This document shows positions 26,595-34,270 of a stretch of DNA of 64,000 bases, in pieces. How positions within the stretch are numbered: the stretch's first letter is position 1; each line of letters opens with the position of its first letter. The stretch is from Actinomyces sp. ZJ308 (GTDB lineage Bacteria; Actinomycetota; Actinomycetes; Actinomycetales; Actinomycetaceae). The notes under the pieces were generated by a model. That model was not told the origin of the DNA. It ran no database searches and worked only from the letters and a program-made list of their open reading frames with translations. Made by a program: the position numbers and the translations under genes. The stretch covers positions 124,001-188,000 of the forward strand of contig NZ_JAAIJY010000003.1 of the NCBI RefSeq assembly GCF_011752065.1, written 5' to 3'.

Positions 26595-28253
26595 GTGATC
26601 AACGTCCAGGACCTCACCATGCGTATCGGTGCCCGTCAGCTCGTCGCTCACGCCGGCTTCCGGGTCGACAAGGGGATGCGCATCGGTCTCGTGGGCCGCA
26701 ACGGCGCCGGCAAGACGACCATGACCAAGCTGCTCGCCGCCGCCTCCGTGGAGCAGGGGGCCGGTCGTGCCGTCAACGACGCCGATGAGCGCCACGGCCT
26801 GGAGGCCGTTGAGCACGAGGGCACGATCACCTGCACGAGCTCGGTGGGCTACCTGCCTCAGGACACCAAGGTCGGGGACTTGAGCGAGATCGCCCGCGAC
26901 CGGATCCTGTCGGCCCGCGGCATCGACGCGCTCCTGGCCCGCATCCGCAAGGCCGAGGAGCGCATCGCCGTCACCGAGGGCGAGGCCCAGGCCAAGGCCC
27001 TGGACCGCTACACCCGCCTGGACCACGAGTTCACCATGGCCGGCGGCTACGCGGCCGCCTCGGAGGCGGCCCGTATCAGTGCCGCCCTGGGCCTGCCCGA
27101 CCGGGTCCTCGATCAGCCCATCGGCACGCTCTCGGGCGGTCAGCGCCGCCGGGTCGAGCTCTCCCGAGTCCTGTTCCAGCAGCCCGACACGCTCCTGCTC
27201 GACGAGCCCACCAACCACCTCGACCACGACTCGATCCTGTGGCTGCGCGACCACCTGCGCAGCTACTCCGGCGGCTTCATCGTCATCAGCCACGACGTCG
27301 AGCTCCTGCGCGACACCGTCAACCAGGTCATGTACCTCGACGCCGGTCGCGGGGTCCTCGACGTCTACCACCTGGGCTGGGACGCCTACCTCAAGCAGCG
27401 CGCCGACGACGAGCACCGGCGTCGTCGTGAGCGGGCCAACGCCGAGAAGAAGGCCACCGCCCTGCGGGCCCAGGGGGAGAAGATGCGGGCCAAGGCCACC
27501 AAGGCCGTGGCCGCCCAGCAGATGCTCAAGCGCGCCGAACGCCTCATGGCCGACCTGGAGGATGAGGCCGCCGTGGAGAAGGTCGCCCACCTGCGCTTCC
27601 CCGACCCCGCCCCCTGCGGCAGGACACCGCTGCGGGCCGCCGGCCTGTCCAAGGCCTACGGCTCCCTGGAGGTCTTCGCGGGCGTGGACCTGGCCATCGA
27701 CCGCGGCAGCCGGGTCGTGGTCCTGGGGCTCAACGGCGCCGGCAAGACGACGCTTCTGCGCCTGCTCGGCGGTGTGGAGGAGCCCGACTCCGGCGAGGTC
27801 ATCCCCGGCCACGGCCTCAAGATCGGCTACTACGCCCAGGAGCACGAGACCATCGACACCGAGGCGACCGTCGTGGAGAACCTGCGCCGCGCCGCACCGG
27901 GCATGAACGACACCCGGGTTCGCAGCGTCCTGGGCTCCTTCCTCTTCTCCGGCTCGGATGCCGACAAGCCCGCCCGGGTCCTCTCCGGCGGGGAGAAGAC
28001 CCGCCTCGCCCTGGCGATGCTCGTGGTCTCCAGCGCCAACGTCCTCCTGCTCGACGAGCCCACCAACAACCTCGACCCGGCCAGCCGCGAGGAGATCCTC
28101 GGCGCTCTGGGAACCTTCGCCGGTGCGGTCGTCCTGGTCACCCACGACGAGGGCGCCGTCGAGGCCCTGGCTCCGGACCGGGTGCTCCTGCTGCCCGACG
28201 GCGACGAGGACCTGTGGGGGCCGGAGTACCTGGAGCTGGTGGCCCTGGCCTGA
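26595..28253 (+). CDS. ABC-F family ATPase (ribosome-associated type)
   Basis: Two tandem ABC domains with no membrane part, about 552 residues. Domain 1: Walker A GRNGAGKTT, signature LSGGQRRRVELSRVL, Walker B LLLDEPTNHLD. Domain 2: Walker A GLNGAGKTT, signature LSGGEKTRLALAML, Walker B LLLDEPTNNLD. They are joined by a charged helical linker (about 270-325, rich in Arg, Glu, Lys) corresponding to the P-site tRNA interaction motif of ABC-F proteins. Such proteins act on the ribosome as translation factors or antibiotic-protection proteins; which applies here is unknown. The GTG start at 26595 is preferred over ATG 26586 because the latter overlaps the -10 box. Confidence 0.9.
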   Translation: MINVQDLTMRIGARQLVAHAGFRVDKGMRIGLVGRNGAGKTTMTKLLAAASVEQGAGRAVNDADERHGLEAVEHEGTITCTSSVGYLPQDTKVGDLSEIARDRILSARGIDALLARIRKAEERIAVTEGEAQAKALDRYTRLDHEFTMAGGYAAASEAARISAALGLPDRVLDQPIGTLSGGQRRRVELSRVLFQQPDTLLLDEPTNHLDHDSILWLRDHLRSYSGGFIVISHDVELLRDTVNQVMYLDAGRGVLDVYHLGWDAYLKQRADDEHRRRRERANAEKKATALRAQGEKMRAKATKAVAAQQMLKRAERLMADLEDEAAVEKVAHLRFPDPAPCGRTPLRAAGLSKAYGSLEVFAGVDLAIDRGSRVVVLGLNGAGKTTLLRLLGGVEEPDSGEVIPGHGLKIGYYAQEHETIDTEATVVENLRRAAPGMNDTRVRSVLGSFLFSGSDADKPARVLSGGEKTRLALAMLVVSSANVLLLDEPTNNLDPASREEILGALGTFAGAVVLVTHDEGAVEALAPDRVLLLPDGDEDLWGPEYLELVALA

Positions 28254-28366
28254 GACGGGAGCCGTGCACTAGGCGCCCGTTCGGGTGGACGGACCCGTCT
28301 CCGACTGACGGAGAGGCCACCAGACACAGTGAGTCCCGTCACTCCGGCTCTCGGGTGGGGACCGCG

Positions 28367-28372
28367 TAGGGT
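28367..28372 (+). promoter_or_regulatory. -10 box and structured leader of the A-type Fe-S carrier gene
   Basis: TAGGGT, implying a leader of about 155 nt. The leader contains two adjacent hairpins: GGCTGG (28395-28400) with CCAGCC (28420-28425), and GGCTCC (28426-28431) with GGAGCC (28439-28444). The minicistron chain at 28491-28534 follows. Confidence 0.45.
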
Positions 28373-28490
28373 TGTCACCAGGAACAAGGCCTCTGGCTGG
28401 AGCGTTGCCTCCGGTGGAACCAGCCGGCTCCTCCCAACGGAGCCGCCGCAGGATCTTCGACGGCGTCGTACCGAGCGCCGCAGACACACC

Positions 28491-28534
28491 ATGACCACGA
28501 GATGACCACGAGATGACCAGGAGATGACCAGGAA
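28491..28534 (+). repeat. Four 11-bp tandem repeats forming a chain of overlapping minicistrons
   Basis: ATGACCACGAG twice, then ATGACCAGGAG and ATGACCAGGAA, running straight into the gene start ATGACCACGGC at 28535. Each ATG opens a four-codon ORF (MTTR, MTTR, MTRR, MTRK) whose TGA overlaps the next ATG as ATGA. Confidence 0.85.
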
Positions 28535-28933
28535 ATGACCACGGCAGAGACCACCCTGACCAACCCCGCCGACACCGAGACCCCCGAGCACGAGGTCATC
28601 CTCACCGAGACCGCCGCCGCGAAGGTCGCCAGCCTCCTGACCCAGGAGGGCCGCGACGACCTGCGCCTGCGCGTGGCCGTCCAGCCCGGCGGCTGCTCCG
28701 GTCTGGTCTACCAGCTCTACTTCGACGAGCGTCTCCTGGACGGCGACGCCGTGCGCGCTTTCCCCACCGGGGGCGGAGAGATGGACAGCGTCGAGGTCGT
28801 CGTCGACCGCATGAGCGTGCCCTACCTGTCGGGGGCCACCATCGACTTCGCCGACACCATCGAGAAGCAGGGCTTCACCATCGACAACCCCAACGCCGCC
28901 GGAAGCTGCGCCTGCGGCGAGTCCTTCCACTGA
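28535..28933 (+). CDS. erpA: A-type iron-sulfur cluster carrier (ErpA/IscA family)
   Basis: Inserts Fe-S clusters into target enzymes. The 132-residue protein has the HesB/IscA domain (about 20-132) with the three conserved Cys: one in VQPGGCSGLVYQLYF and two in the C-terminal GSCACGESF. The N-terminal 18 residues (TTAETTLTNPADTETP) are extra. The start at ATG 28535 is the last of five ATGs spaced 11 bp apart; ATG 28502 is in the same frame but is stopped by TGA after four codons, so 28535 is the first usable start. The FKBP lipoprotein gene follows after 40 bp. ErpA is the usual name in actinobacteria; IscA or SufA cannot be excluded. Confidence 0.92.
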   Translation: MTTAETTLTNPADTETPEHEVILTETAAAKVASLLTQEGRDDLRLRVAVQPGGCSGLVYQLYFDERLLDGDAVRAFPTGGGEMDSVEVVVDRMSVPYLSGATIDFADTIEKQGFTIDNPNAAGSCACGESFH

Positions 28934-28973
28934 TCCCTCCCGCGCAGACCCTCCCTCAAGCCAAGGAGCTCAT

Positions 28974-30005
28974 GTGCGCCGCACATCCCTCAGCCTGACC
29001 GCCCTGGCCGCGGCCGCCTGCCTCGCGCTGGCCGGCTGCTCGGGGTCGTCCTCCTCGTCGGCCTCCAAGGCAGCCGCCTCTGAGACCCCAGTTCCGGCGG
29101 CCACGGCGCCCGTGGACTGCTCGACCCTGACGATCGACTCCGACTCCGAGTCCCTGCCGACCATTGGCGGCGACGCCGGTGCGCAACCCACCGTGTCCTG
29201 GAAGCAGGGCGCCCAGGCGCCCAAGAACCTCACCGTCAAGACGCTGACGCAGGGGACGGGAGCCGAGATCGACGTCGGCGGCGTGGTCAAGGCGAACTAC
29301 ACGGGCTGGCAGTGGGACGGTACGGACCCCTTCGACACCTCCTTCAAGGGCGGCGCCCCGGTGGCCTTCCCCCTTGACGGCGTCATCCAGGGATGGAAGT
29401 GCGGTCTGGCCGGGCACCACGTGGGCGACCGGTTGGTCATGTCGATCCCGCCGGAGCTCGCCTACGGCAACAAGGCGGCCCAGGACGCTCAGGCCGCCCA
29501 GGCCGGTGGGGCCCAGAGGCAGCAGAACCCGGCCGGGACGCTCGTGTTCGTCGTCGAGATCGTCGACGGCTCCAGCAGCAAGGTCTCCGGCGCCTCGGCC
29601 ACGGCCACGACGGAGGGCGAGGAGGCCGTCAGCCAGCGCGGCATGACGGTGAACGGGGAGCTCGGCCAGCCGGCGACGCTCTCCATCGGCGCCGACGCCG
29701 CCCAGCCGACGCAGTCCGAGGTCATCGTGCTGGCCCGGGGCAACGGGCCGGCCGTCACGGAGAGCTCAACGATCATGATCAATGTGGCCGGAAGCTTCTG
29801 GGACGGCTCCCAGCCCACCAGCACCTGGGATCAGCAGGCCGCCGAGTCACTCAACATGGCCCAGGCGAAGCAGTCTCTTCCGGGACTGATCGGTGTGCCG
29901 GAAGGATCCCGGGTCGTCGTCCTCATACCTCCGGTCCAGGCGTCGGGCCAGCAGCAGGGGTCTCCGGCGTCGGCCTATGTCATGGACATCGAGAAGGTCC
30001 TCTAG
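28974..30005 (+). CDS. FKBP-type peptidyl-prolyl isomerase lipoprotein, tandem FKBP-like domains
   Basis: 343 residues, exported. The GTG start has AAGGAG at 28963-28968. A short basic start RR, a hydrophobic core and the lipobox LAGC (Cys near residue 23) define a lipoprotein signal; a Ser/Ala-rich spacer follows. The first FKBP domain (about 75-195) is intact, with ANYTGWQWDGTDPFDTSF, GVIQGWKCGLAGHHVGDRL and SIPPELAYGN. A second, degenerate FKBP-like repeat (about 215-335) shows GNGPAVTESSTIMINVAGSFWDG and GVPEGSRVVVLIPP and probably lacks isomerase activity. Likely a surface folding factor for secreted proteins. Confidence 0.92.
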   Translation: MRRTSLSLTALAAAACLALAGCSGSSSSSASKAAASETPVPAATAPVDCSTLTIDSDSESLPTIGGDAGAQPTVSWKQGAQAPKNLTVKTLTQGTGAEIDVGGVVKANYTGWQWDGTDPFDTSFKGGAPVAFPLDGVIQGWKCGLAGHHVGDRLVMSIPPELAYGNKAAQDAQAAQAGGAQRQQNPAGTLVFVVEIVDGSSSKVSGASATATTEGEEAVSQRGMTVNGELGQPATLSIGADAAQPTQSEVIVLARGNGPAVTESSTIMINVAGSFWDGSQPTSTWDQQAAESLNMAQAKQSLPGLIGVPEGSRVVVLIPPVQASGQQQGSPASAYVMDIEKVL

Positions 30006-30037
30006 CGCGAGCCGTGCAGTCATCTGCTAATACGGGC

Positions 30038-30071
30038 TGTGGCCCGCACCTCTTGATGGGTGCGGGCCACA
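30038..30071. terminator. Bidirectional terminator between FKBP gene and sodA
   Basis: A 13-bp GC-rich stem (30038-30050 with about 30059-30071) and a loop of about 8 bases, between convergent genes. No T-run. Confidence 0.7.
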
Positions 30072-30119
30072 ACCGTGTCGGTGTGCCGCCGGGGTTATCG
30101 GCACGGCGCCGGTGAACGG

Positions 30120-30743
30120 TCAGCGGACGATGAGGCCCTGAGCCTTGGCGGCGGCGTCGGCCAGGCGCTCGGAGACGTCCTGCCAGTTGGCGATGTTCCA
30201 GACGGCCTTGACATAGTCGGCCTTGACGTTGAGGTAGTCGAGGTAGAAGGCGTGCTCCCACATGTCCACCATGAACAGCGGGATGGTGCCCACGGGCACG
30301 TTGGCCTGCTGGTCGAAGAGCTGGAAGATGACGAGCCTGCCGGAGATCGAGTCGTAGGCGAGCACGGCCCAGCCCGAGCCCTGGATGCCCAGGGCGGTGG
30401 CGGTGAACTGCGCCTGGAACTTCTCGAAGGAGCCGAAGGAGTCCTTGATGGCCTCGGCGAGCTCGCCCTCGGGCTGGCCGCCGCCGTTGGGGGAGAGGTT
30501 CTTCCAGAAGATGGAGTGGTTGGTGTGGCCGCCCAGGTTGAAGGCGAGGTTCTTCTCCCACAGGTTGATCGCACCCAGGTCGCCGGCCTCACGGGCGGCG
30601 GCGAGGGCCTCCAGGGCGGCGTTGGCGCCGGCGACGTAGGCGGCGTGGTGCTTGTCGTGGTGGAGCTCCATGATCTTGCCGGAGATGTGGGGCTCCAGGG
30701 CGGAGTAGTCGTAGGGGAGCTCGGGAAGGGTGTACACGGCCAT
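30120..30743 (-). CDS. sodA: Superoxide dismutase [Mn/Fe]
   Basis: Cytoplasmic dismutation of superoxide. The 207-residue protein has the complete Fe/Mn-SOD fold: N-terminal [30 protein letters not shown], with the first metal His in HHDKHH; the second His in [18 protein letters not shown]; and Asp and His ligands in [21 protein letters not shown]. Gly rather than Gln at the [10 protein letters not shown] segment leaves metal preference (Mn or Fe) open. ATG 30743 is preferred; a TTG lies immediately upstream. GAAAGG about 11 bases before the ATG is a plausible ribosome-binding site. Confidence 0.96.
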   Translation of the reverse strand: MAVYTLPELPYDYSALEPHISGKIMELHHDKHHAAYVAGANAALEALAAAREAGDLGAINLWEKNLAFNLGGHTNHSIFWKNLSPNGGGQPEGELAEAIKDSFGSFEKFQAQFTATALGIQGSGWAVLAYDSISGRLVIFQLFDQQANVPVGTIPLFMVDMWEHAFYLDYLNVKADYVKAVWNIANWQDVSERLADAAAKAQGLIVR

Positions 30744-30923
30744 CAAGGACTGCCTTTCAGTGGGTGGAGTGGCTCCAGTCCCGGCTCAGCAGGGCTCGTA
30801 GGACTGAAGTCCTGAACACGGTTCATGCTAGACGTGGGGGCTGGAAGAGGGATAGTAAGCCTCTGTGTGATTACACTGACCGCGGAAACACCGCCGTCCG
30901 TACCCGTCCACGAAGGATCCGCC

Positions 30924-31367
30924 ATGACCGACCAGGCTGCTTCCTCCCGCCTCGAGCTCCTCGTCTTCTCCGACGACGCCACCGTGCGCCAGGAGGTCAT
31001 CGACGGCGTCGGGCGCCGACCGGCCAAGGGGCTGCCGCTGGTGACCTGGACCGAGGCGGCCACCGCCGAGGGCGTGCGCATGGCCATCAAGGACCGTGAG
31101 AAGAAGGACCAGCCGCCCTTCGACGCGCTCGTCCTGGACGCCGAGGCCAAGAAGCTCGGCGGCATGGGCCTGGCCCACGAGCTGTTCACCGAGCTCGACG
31201 AGCGCCCCGCCGTCGTCCTGCTGACGGCACGTCCCCAGGACGACTGGCTGGCCGCCTGGGCCAAGGCCGAGGTCGTCGTTCCCCGTCCCCTGGACCCGCT
31301 CAGCCTCCAGGAGGGCGTGGCCAAGGCCCTCACCGCCCGCCGCGGCACCGTCGCCCCAGCCGGCTGA
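30924..31367 (+). CDS. Stand-alone receiver-like protein, probably pseudo-receiver
   Basis: 147 residues resembling a CheY-type receiver without an output domain: LELLVFSDDATVRQEVIDGV (acidic pair in strand 1), FDALVLDAEAKKLGGMGLAHEL (candidate phospho-acceptor Asp), PAVVLLTARPQDDW (Thr switch), and VVVPRPLDPLSLQEGV, where the usual Lys of KP is Arg. That replacement suggests reduced or altered phosphorylation. No histidine kinase is nearby. ATG 30924 with AAGGA upstream; the frame is open to 30825 without support. Similar single-domain proteins occur across actinobacteria, with function unknown to me. Confidence 0.75.
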   Translation: MTDQAASSRLELLVFSDDATVRQEVIDGVGRRPAKGLPLVTWTEAATAEGVRMAIKDREKKDQPPFDALVLDAEAKKLGGMGLAHELFTELDERPAVVLLTARPQDDWLAAWAKAEVVVPRPLDPLSLQEGVAKALTARRGTVAPAG

Positions 31368-31403
31368 CACCAATGTCGGTGGCGCTGCGGTGGAGGAGGG
31401 CGA

Positions 31404-33062
31404 TCACTCCTCGGAGGCGAGGACCCTGCGGTGGCGGGCGGCCGAGCCGGTCGGCCAGGACAGGAGCGAGGGGTCGCCGTCGACCTCCACGATGCGGGCG
31501 CCGGCGTCAAGGATCCAGTCGGCCAGCAGGCTCGTCTCCTCGATGCTCGCCAGGTCACCGACGCGCTCGGGCTCCTCGACGACCCGCGAGCCGGCGCGCA
31601 GCAGCTCGACGGCGGGACGCGGATCGGCCCCCGGGGCGGTCGTCATGGAGCCGGCCAGCATGCCCCAGCGCACCACCACCAGCTCCCAGCCACCGCCCTC
31701 GCGCCGCCGGGCCGCCATGAGGTGCGGACAGGTCAGGAGGGGCCGCACCTGCTCGGCGCGCGCCACGCCGCGCAGCAGGCAGCGCAGACGGCTCGTCCAG
31801 GTCCCGGCCTCCTCATAGCGCTCGGCCTTCGACAGGGCGGCGATCCGCTCCAGCAGGGGAGCGGCCACCAGATCGACATCGCCCGACAGGCAGGCCAGGG
31901 CCTCCGTGGGCTGCGCCGGAGCGTCGTCGCGGCGGACCCGGCGAAGGTCATGGCCGTCCCAGCGGCGCAGGCGCAGCACCGACTCGGCGGCACGCAGGGC
32001 CTCCTGCCCCCGGCTGCGCGAGGCGAAGGGGCCGACCGCGCGGTCGACCTCCGCAGTGGGCAGCACGGTCGTCAGCGCCAGCCGGGGCCCGGCATTCGGC
32101 CCCGGACCCGTCGTCAGATGGAGCCAGGGCCGGCGGCGCGGTGCCCGCGAGCGGCGGTTGACCGGCGGATCGAGCTCGGCGATCATCCGCAGCTCGCGCA
32201 CGCGGGCCTCAATGAGCGTCGGTGTGGCGATGTGGCGCACGCTCACCGTCGTGTCCAGCATCTGCGCCACCTTGCGGCGCTTCTCGGCCGCGGTGAAGTA
32301 GGAGCGCACGCGGCGCCTGAGGTCGGCGGCGCTGCCCACGTAGAGCACCTGGTCGGCCGCCGAGCGGAACTGGTAGACGCCGGGGCCGCTGGGCAGGGCG
32401 TCGGCGAGACGGCTCTTGGCACGCCGTCGCGCCGGTACCGGGTCGCAGGCCGTGGCCAGGTCCTCCAGGTGCGTGACGCCCAGCGGCGCCATGACCTCCA
32501 GGGCCGCGTGCAGCACGTCCACGGTGGCGCGTGCGTCGTCCAGGGCCCGGTGCGTGGGGCGGGTCTCGGATCCCACGAAGGCCGCCAGTGTTCCCAGCTT
32601 GTGGTTGGGCACCTCGCTGCGGGTCCAGGCCTTACGGGCCAGCGCCAGCGTGTCCAGCATCCGGGGTCCGGGCCACTCCAGGCCGAGGGCCGATGCCGCA
32701 CCGCGCAGGTGCCCGACGTCGAAGCGGGCGTTGTGCGCCACCAGGACGACGTCGTCGGCCACCAGGTCCGCCCAGGACAGGAAGGCCTCCACGCAGGCGC
32801 GCACGCCGGGCGCCCCGGCCACCATCGCGTTGGTGATGCCCGTGAGCATCGTGATCTGGGCCGGGATCGCCACCCCCGGGTTGACCAGGGTGGAGAACTC
32901 GGCCAGCACCCGCCCGCCGCGCACCTTGACCGCCCCGATCTCGGTGAGTGCGCGGGCGCCCGGCGCCCCGCCGGTGGTCTCCAGGTCCACGACGACGAAG
33001 GTCGCCCCCTCCAGGGGCGTGCCCATGTCGGCGAAGGACACCTGGGTCCCGACGGTGCTCAC
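31404..33062 (-). CDS. DEDDh exonuclease / GIY-YIG nuclease fusion (DnaQ-UvrC-like)
   Basis: 552 residues. The N-terminal DnaQ-type 3'-5' exonuclease (about 18-185) has ExoI VVVDLETTGG, ExoII LVAHNARFDVGHL and ExoIII THRALDDARATVDV (DEDDh). The central GIY-YIG domain (about 220-300) has GPGVYQF, VLYVGSAADLRRRVRSYF, then TVSVRHIATPTLIEARVRELRMI, as in UvrC. The C-terminal 200 residues have no motif I can name. The architecture matches M. tuberculosis Rv2191, and a repair role is inferred. GTG 33062 sits 6 bases after a TAGCCT -10 box, so the mRNA is probably leaderless. Divergent from plsC, as expected for this conserved neighbourhood. Confidence 0.9.
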   Translation of the reverse strand: MSTVGTQVSFADMGTPLEGATFVVVDLETTGGAPGARALTEIGAVKVRGGRVLAEFSTLVNPGVAIPAQITMLTGITNAMVAGAPGVRACVEAFLSWADLVADDVVLVAHNARFDVGHLRGAASALGLEWPGPRMLDTLALARKAWTRSEVPNHKLGTLAAFVGSETRPTHRALDDARATVDVLHAALEVMAPLGVTHLEDLATACDPVPARRRAKSRLADALPSGPGVYQFRSAADQVLYVGSAADLRRRVRSYFTAAEKRRKVAQMLDTTVSVRHIATPTLIEARVRELRMIAELDPPVNRRSRAPRRRPWLHLTTGPGPNAGPRLALTTVLPTAEVDRAVGPFASRSRGQEALRAAESVLRLRRWDGHDLRRVRRDDAPAQPTEALACLSGDVDLVAAPLLERIAALSKAERYEEAGTWTSRLRCLLRGVARAEQVRPLLTCPHLMAARRREGGGWELVVVRWGMLAGSMTTAPGADPRPAVELLRAGSRVVEEPERVGDLASIEETSLLADWILDAGARIVEVDGDPSLLSWPTGSAARHRRVLASEE

Positions 33063-33068
33063 GGTCGC

Positions 33069-33074
33069 AGGCTA
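33069..33074 (-). promoter_or_regulatory. -10 box of the exonuclease fusion gene
   Basis: TAGCCT on the minus strand, 6 bases before GTG 33062: leaderless. Confidence 0.6.
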
Positions 33075-33142
33075 GAGGACGGCAGTGACACGCATCGTCT
33101 TCGCCTGTCGGGAAGTCGGTGCGAGCACGGTGGGAAGCACCC

Positions 33143-33148
33143 TAGAAT
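33143..33148 (+). promoter_or_regulatory. plsC -10 box
   Basis: TAGAAT, giving a leader of about 95 nt that contains the AGGAGG ribosome-binding site near 33240-33245. Confidence 0.5.
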
Positions 33149-33251
33149 CATCCCCATACCCGAGCGGCACCGCCGGCTCCGGTGCCGTCCGTCTCCGATG
33201 GTGCAGGACCGCGTGGTGGCCGCCCAGCCAGCAGATCACAGGAGGCCCCGC

Positions 33252-34139
33252 GTGGGATACGGACCCATCAAGGCAACAGTCGGCCCGGCCCTGGAGATGC
33301 TCTATCAGCCCTGGATCCGCGGTGAGGAGAACATTCCCACCGAGGGCGCGGCGATCCTGGCCTCCAACCACCTGGCGGTCATCGACTCCTTCTTCCTGCC
33401 GCTCCTGGTGGACCGCGAGGTCGCCTTCATCGGCAAGGCCGACTACTTCACCGGCAAGGGCGTCAAGGGCTGGGCGGTGAAGAACTTCATGAGGACCGTG
33501 GGCACCATCCCCGTGGACCGCTCCGGCGGCAAGGCCTCCCAGGCGGCGCTCCAGGCCGGCATCGACCGCCTGCGCTCGGGCGAGCTGTTCGGCATCTACC
33601 CCGAGGGCACCCGCAGCCCCGACGGGCGCCTCTACCGCGGCAAGACCGGCGTGGCCCGCATCGCCCTGGCCACCGGCGCCCCCGTGGTCCCAGTGGCCAT
33701 GATCGGCTCCAACCTGGCCCAGCCGATCGGCAAGTCCATCCCCTCCACCCGCCACCGCGTGGGCATCGTCATCGGTGAGCCGCTGGACTTCTCCCGCTAC
33801 AAGGGCCTGGAGAACGACCGCTTCGTGCTGCGCTCCATCACCGACGAGATCATGTACGCCCTCATGGCGCTCTCCGGCCAGGAGTACGTGGACCTCTACG
33901 CCGCCGACGTCAAGAAGGCCATGGACGCGGAGAAGAAGACCGCCGACGAGGTCGTCGCCGAGATGCTCGCCGCCCAGGCGCAGGCGCGGCCCCAGGCGGC
34001 GCCCGTGGCCGCGCCCGGCGGTCGCCCCGCCCCCGAGGTCTCCGTGCCAGAGCCGCCCGAGGACAAGAGCGGCAAGGACAGCAAGGACAAGAAGAAGGAC
34101 AGGGCCTCCGACGACGAGGCCGAGCCCGGCACCGAGTAG
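33252..34139 (+). CDS. plsC: 1-acyl-sn-glycerol-3-phosphate acyltransferase family
   Basis: Membrane-associated acyltransferase for phosphatidic acid synthesis, 295 residues. The catalytic block is an NHLAVID form of the NHx4D motif, followed by FIGKADYF and the substrate-binding FGIYPEGTRSPDGRLYRGKTGVARIAL, then VVPVAMIG. The last 70 residues are a low-complexity Ala/Pro tail ending in a charged Lys/Asp/Glu stretch, probably disordered. GTG 33252 is set by AGGAGG six bases upstream. Equivalent position to Rv2182c in M. tuberculosis. The downstream STAND gene is in the same direction but has its own control region. Confidence 0.93.
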   Translation: MGYGPIKATVGPALEMLYQPWIRGEENIPTEGAAILASNHLAVIDSFFLPLLVDREVAFIGKADYFTGKGVKGWAVKNFMRTVGTIPVDRSGGKASQAALQAGIDRLRSGELFGIYPEGTRSPDGRLYRGKTGVARIALATGAPVVPVAMIGSNLAQPIGKSIPSTRHRVGIVIGEPLDFSRYKGLENDRFVLRSITDEIMYALMALSGQEYVDLYAADVKKAMDAEKKTADEVVAEMLAAQAQARPQAAPVAAPGGRPAPEVSVPEPPEDKSGKDSKDKKKDRASDDEAEPGTE

Positions 34140-34141
34140 AG

Positions 34142-34155
34142 GGCGGGTGCCCGCC
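34142..34155 (+). terminator. Possible plsC terminator
   Basis: GGCGGG and CCCGCC (34142-34147, 34150-34155) form a compact GC hairpin 2 bp after the plsC stop. Weak, with no T-run. Confidence 0.35.
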
Positions 34156-34183
34156 GGGCCGGTCGGGCGAGGGCCGCAGAAAG

Positions 34184-34245
34184 ACTGACCAGTCAGTTCC
34201 AGAGAGCCTGCGTGCTGCGATAAAGTTACGGAATCCTCCTGTAAC
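34184..34245 (+). promoter_or_regulatory. Control region of the STAND NTPase gene with two inverted repeats
   Basis: ACTGAC-CA-GTCAGT (34184-34197) is a perfect 6-2-6 palindrome of operator type. TAAAGT (34221-34226) is the best -10 candidate, and GTTAC (34225-34229) / GTAAC (34241-34245) form a second inverted repeat across the expected transcription start. GAGGAG (34260-34265) is the ribosome-binding site. Confidence 0.45.
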
Positions 34246-34270
34246 ACGCACCACACGTTGAGGAGCGCTC

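Noticed and set aside
31431-33250. Very long plus-strand ORF (open from 31431 into plsC)
   Set aside because: Its first 1.8 kb is antisense to the exonuclease fusion, is Gly/Arg/His-rich with no family motif, and is a product of high GC; only the plsC part from 33252 is real.
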